Assembly: GCA_016648135.1 (NCBI GenBank) | Contig: JADDOH010005162.1 | Location: 150,095 to 214,094 of the forward strand | Direction of reading: 5' to 3' | DNA: 64,000 nt | From: Agrypnia vestita | Lineage: Eukaryota; Arthropoda; Insecta; Trichoptera; Phryganeidae | Notes under the pieces: model-generated | Databases searched by the model: none | What the model saw: only the letters and a program-made list of their open reading frames with translations | Told to the model about the DNA's origin: nothing | Program-made: the position numbers and the translations under genes | Part shown: positions 63,978-64,000 of the stretch, in pieces | Position numbering within the stretch: the stretch's first letter is position 1 | How the letters are laid out: every line of letters begins with the position of its first letter

Positions 63978-64000
63978 CTTCTATCTTCTGTATATAGTTT

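Overview
This is nuclear DNA from an insect. The evidence is: a spliced gene with GT/AG introns in AT-rich DNA; three short interstitial runs of the insect telomere unit TTAGG; a mariner with TA target duplication, a Helitron, hAT-like MITEs and tRNA-derived SINEs; and an orthodenticle (otd/Otx) homeobox gene with an arthropod-like S/N/Q-rich tail. The order cannot be settled from the window. About two thirds of the sequence is intron or intergenic DNA made of short, nested, mostly decayed repeats.

The only host gene I can support is otd, on the + strand. Three coding exons are visible: 18982-19136 (homeodomain residues 1-46), 36224-37138 (residues 47-60, with Lys50, plus most of the C-terminal region) and 38455-38673 (P/G/A-rich C-terminus and stop). 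The 17.1 kb intron interrupts the homeodomain at the 46/47 site used by paired-class genes. The exon or exons coding the N-terminus before the homeodomain were not found upstream. The end of the reading frame and the start of the 3' UTR are tandemly duplicated, and a second tandem duplication follows.

Several GC-rich islands with no repeat or coding signature (about 1.2, 11.7, 20.8, 27.9, 29.9, 49.8, 51.9, 56.9 and 61.4 kb) stand out from AT-rich surroundings. They are candidate cis-regulatory elements of otd or a neighbour. Four of them carry GGATTA/TAATCC, the K50 (Otd/Bicoid-class) binding site, and two share the 13-mer GCTATTAGCGGGG.

Mobile DNA includes: a near-complete 1280 bp mariner (57805-59084) whose transposase has one frameshift and one nonsense codon; a 473 bp non-autonomous Helitron (56245-56717); a 5'-truncated jockey/CR1-type reverse transcriptase (22655-23385); at least nine 3' tails of other LINEs; hAT-like MITEs with 8 bp target duplications; several fold-back MITE families; and three kinds of SINE.

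The most striking system is a set of inverted-repeat elements that carry hammerhead ribozyme motifs (CUGANGA, stem II, GAAA, a minimal palindromic stem III, NUH cleavage site). Motifs of at least six sequence families occur at 4.2, 19.5-19.8, 32.6, 37.5-37.8, 38.1, 48.6, 56.1-56.2, 60.1 and 63.5-63.8 kb. Where two motifs are present they point outward from the centre of the palindrome, and every one has an extra A or U between A9 and stem II. Small hammerheads with a reduced stem III that act as dimers are known from Penelope-like retroelements. Two loci here also carry an in-frame peptide remnant compatible with such an element.
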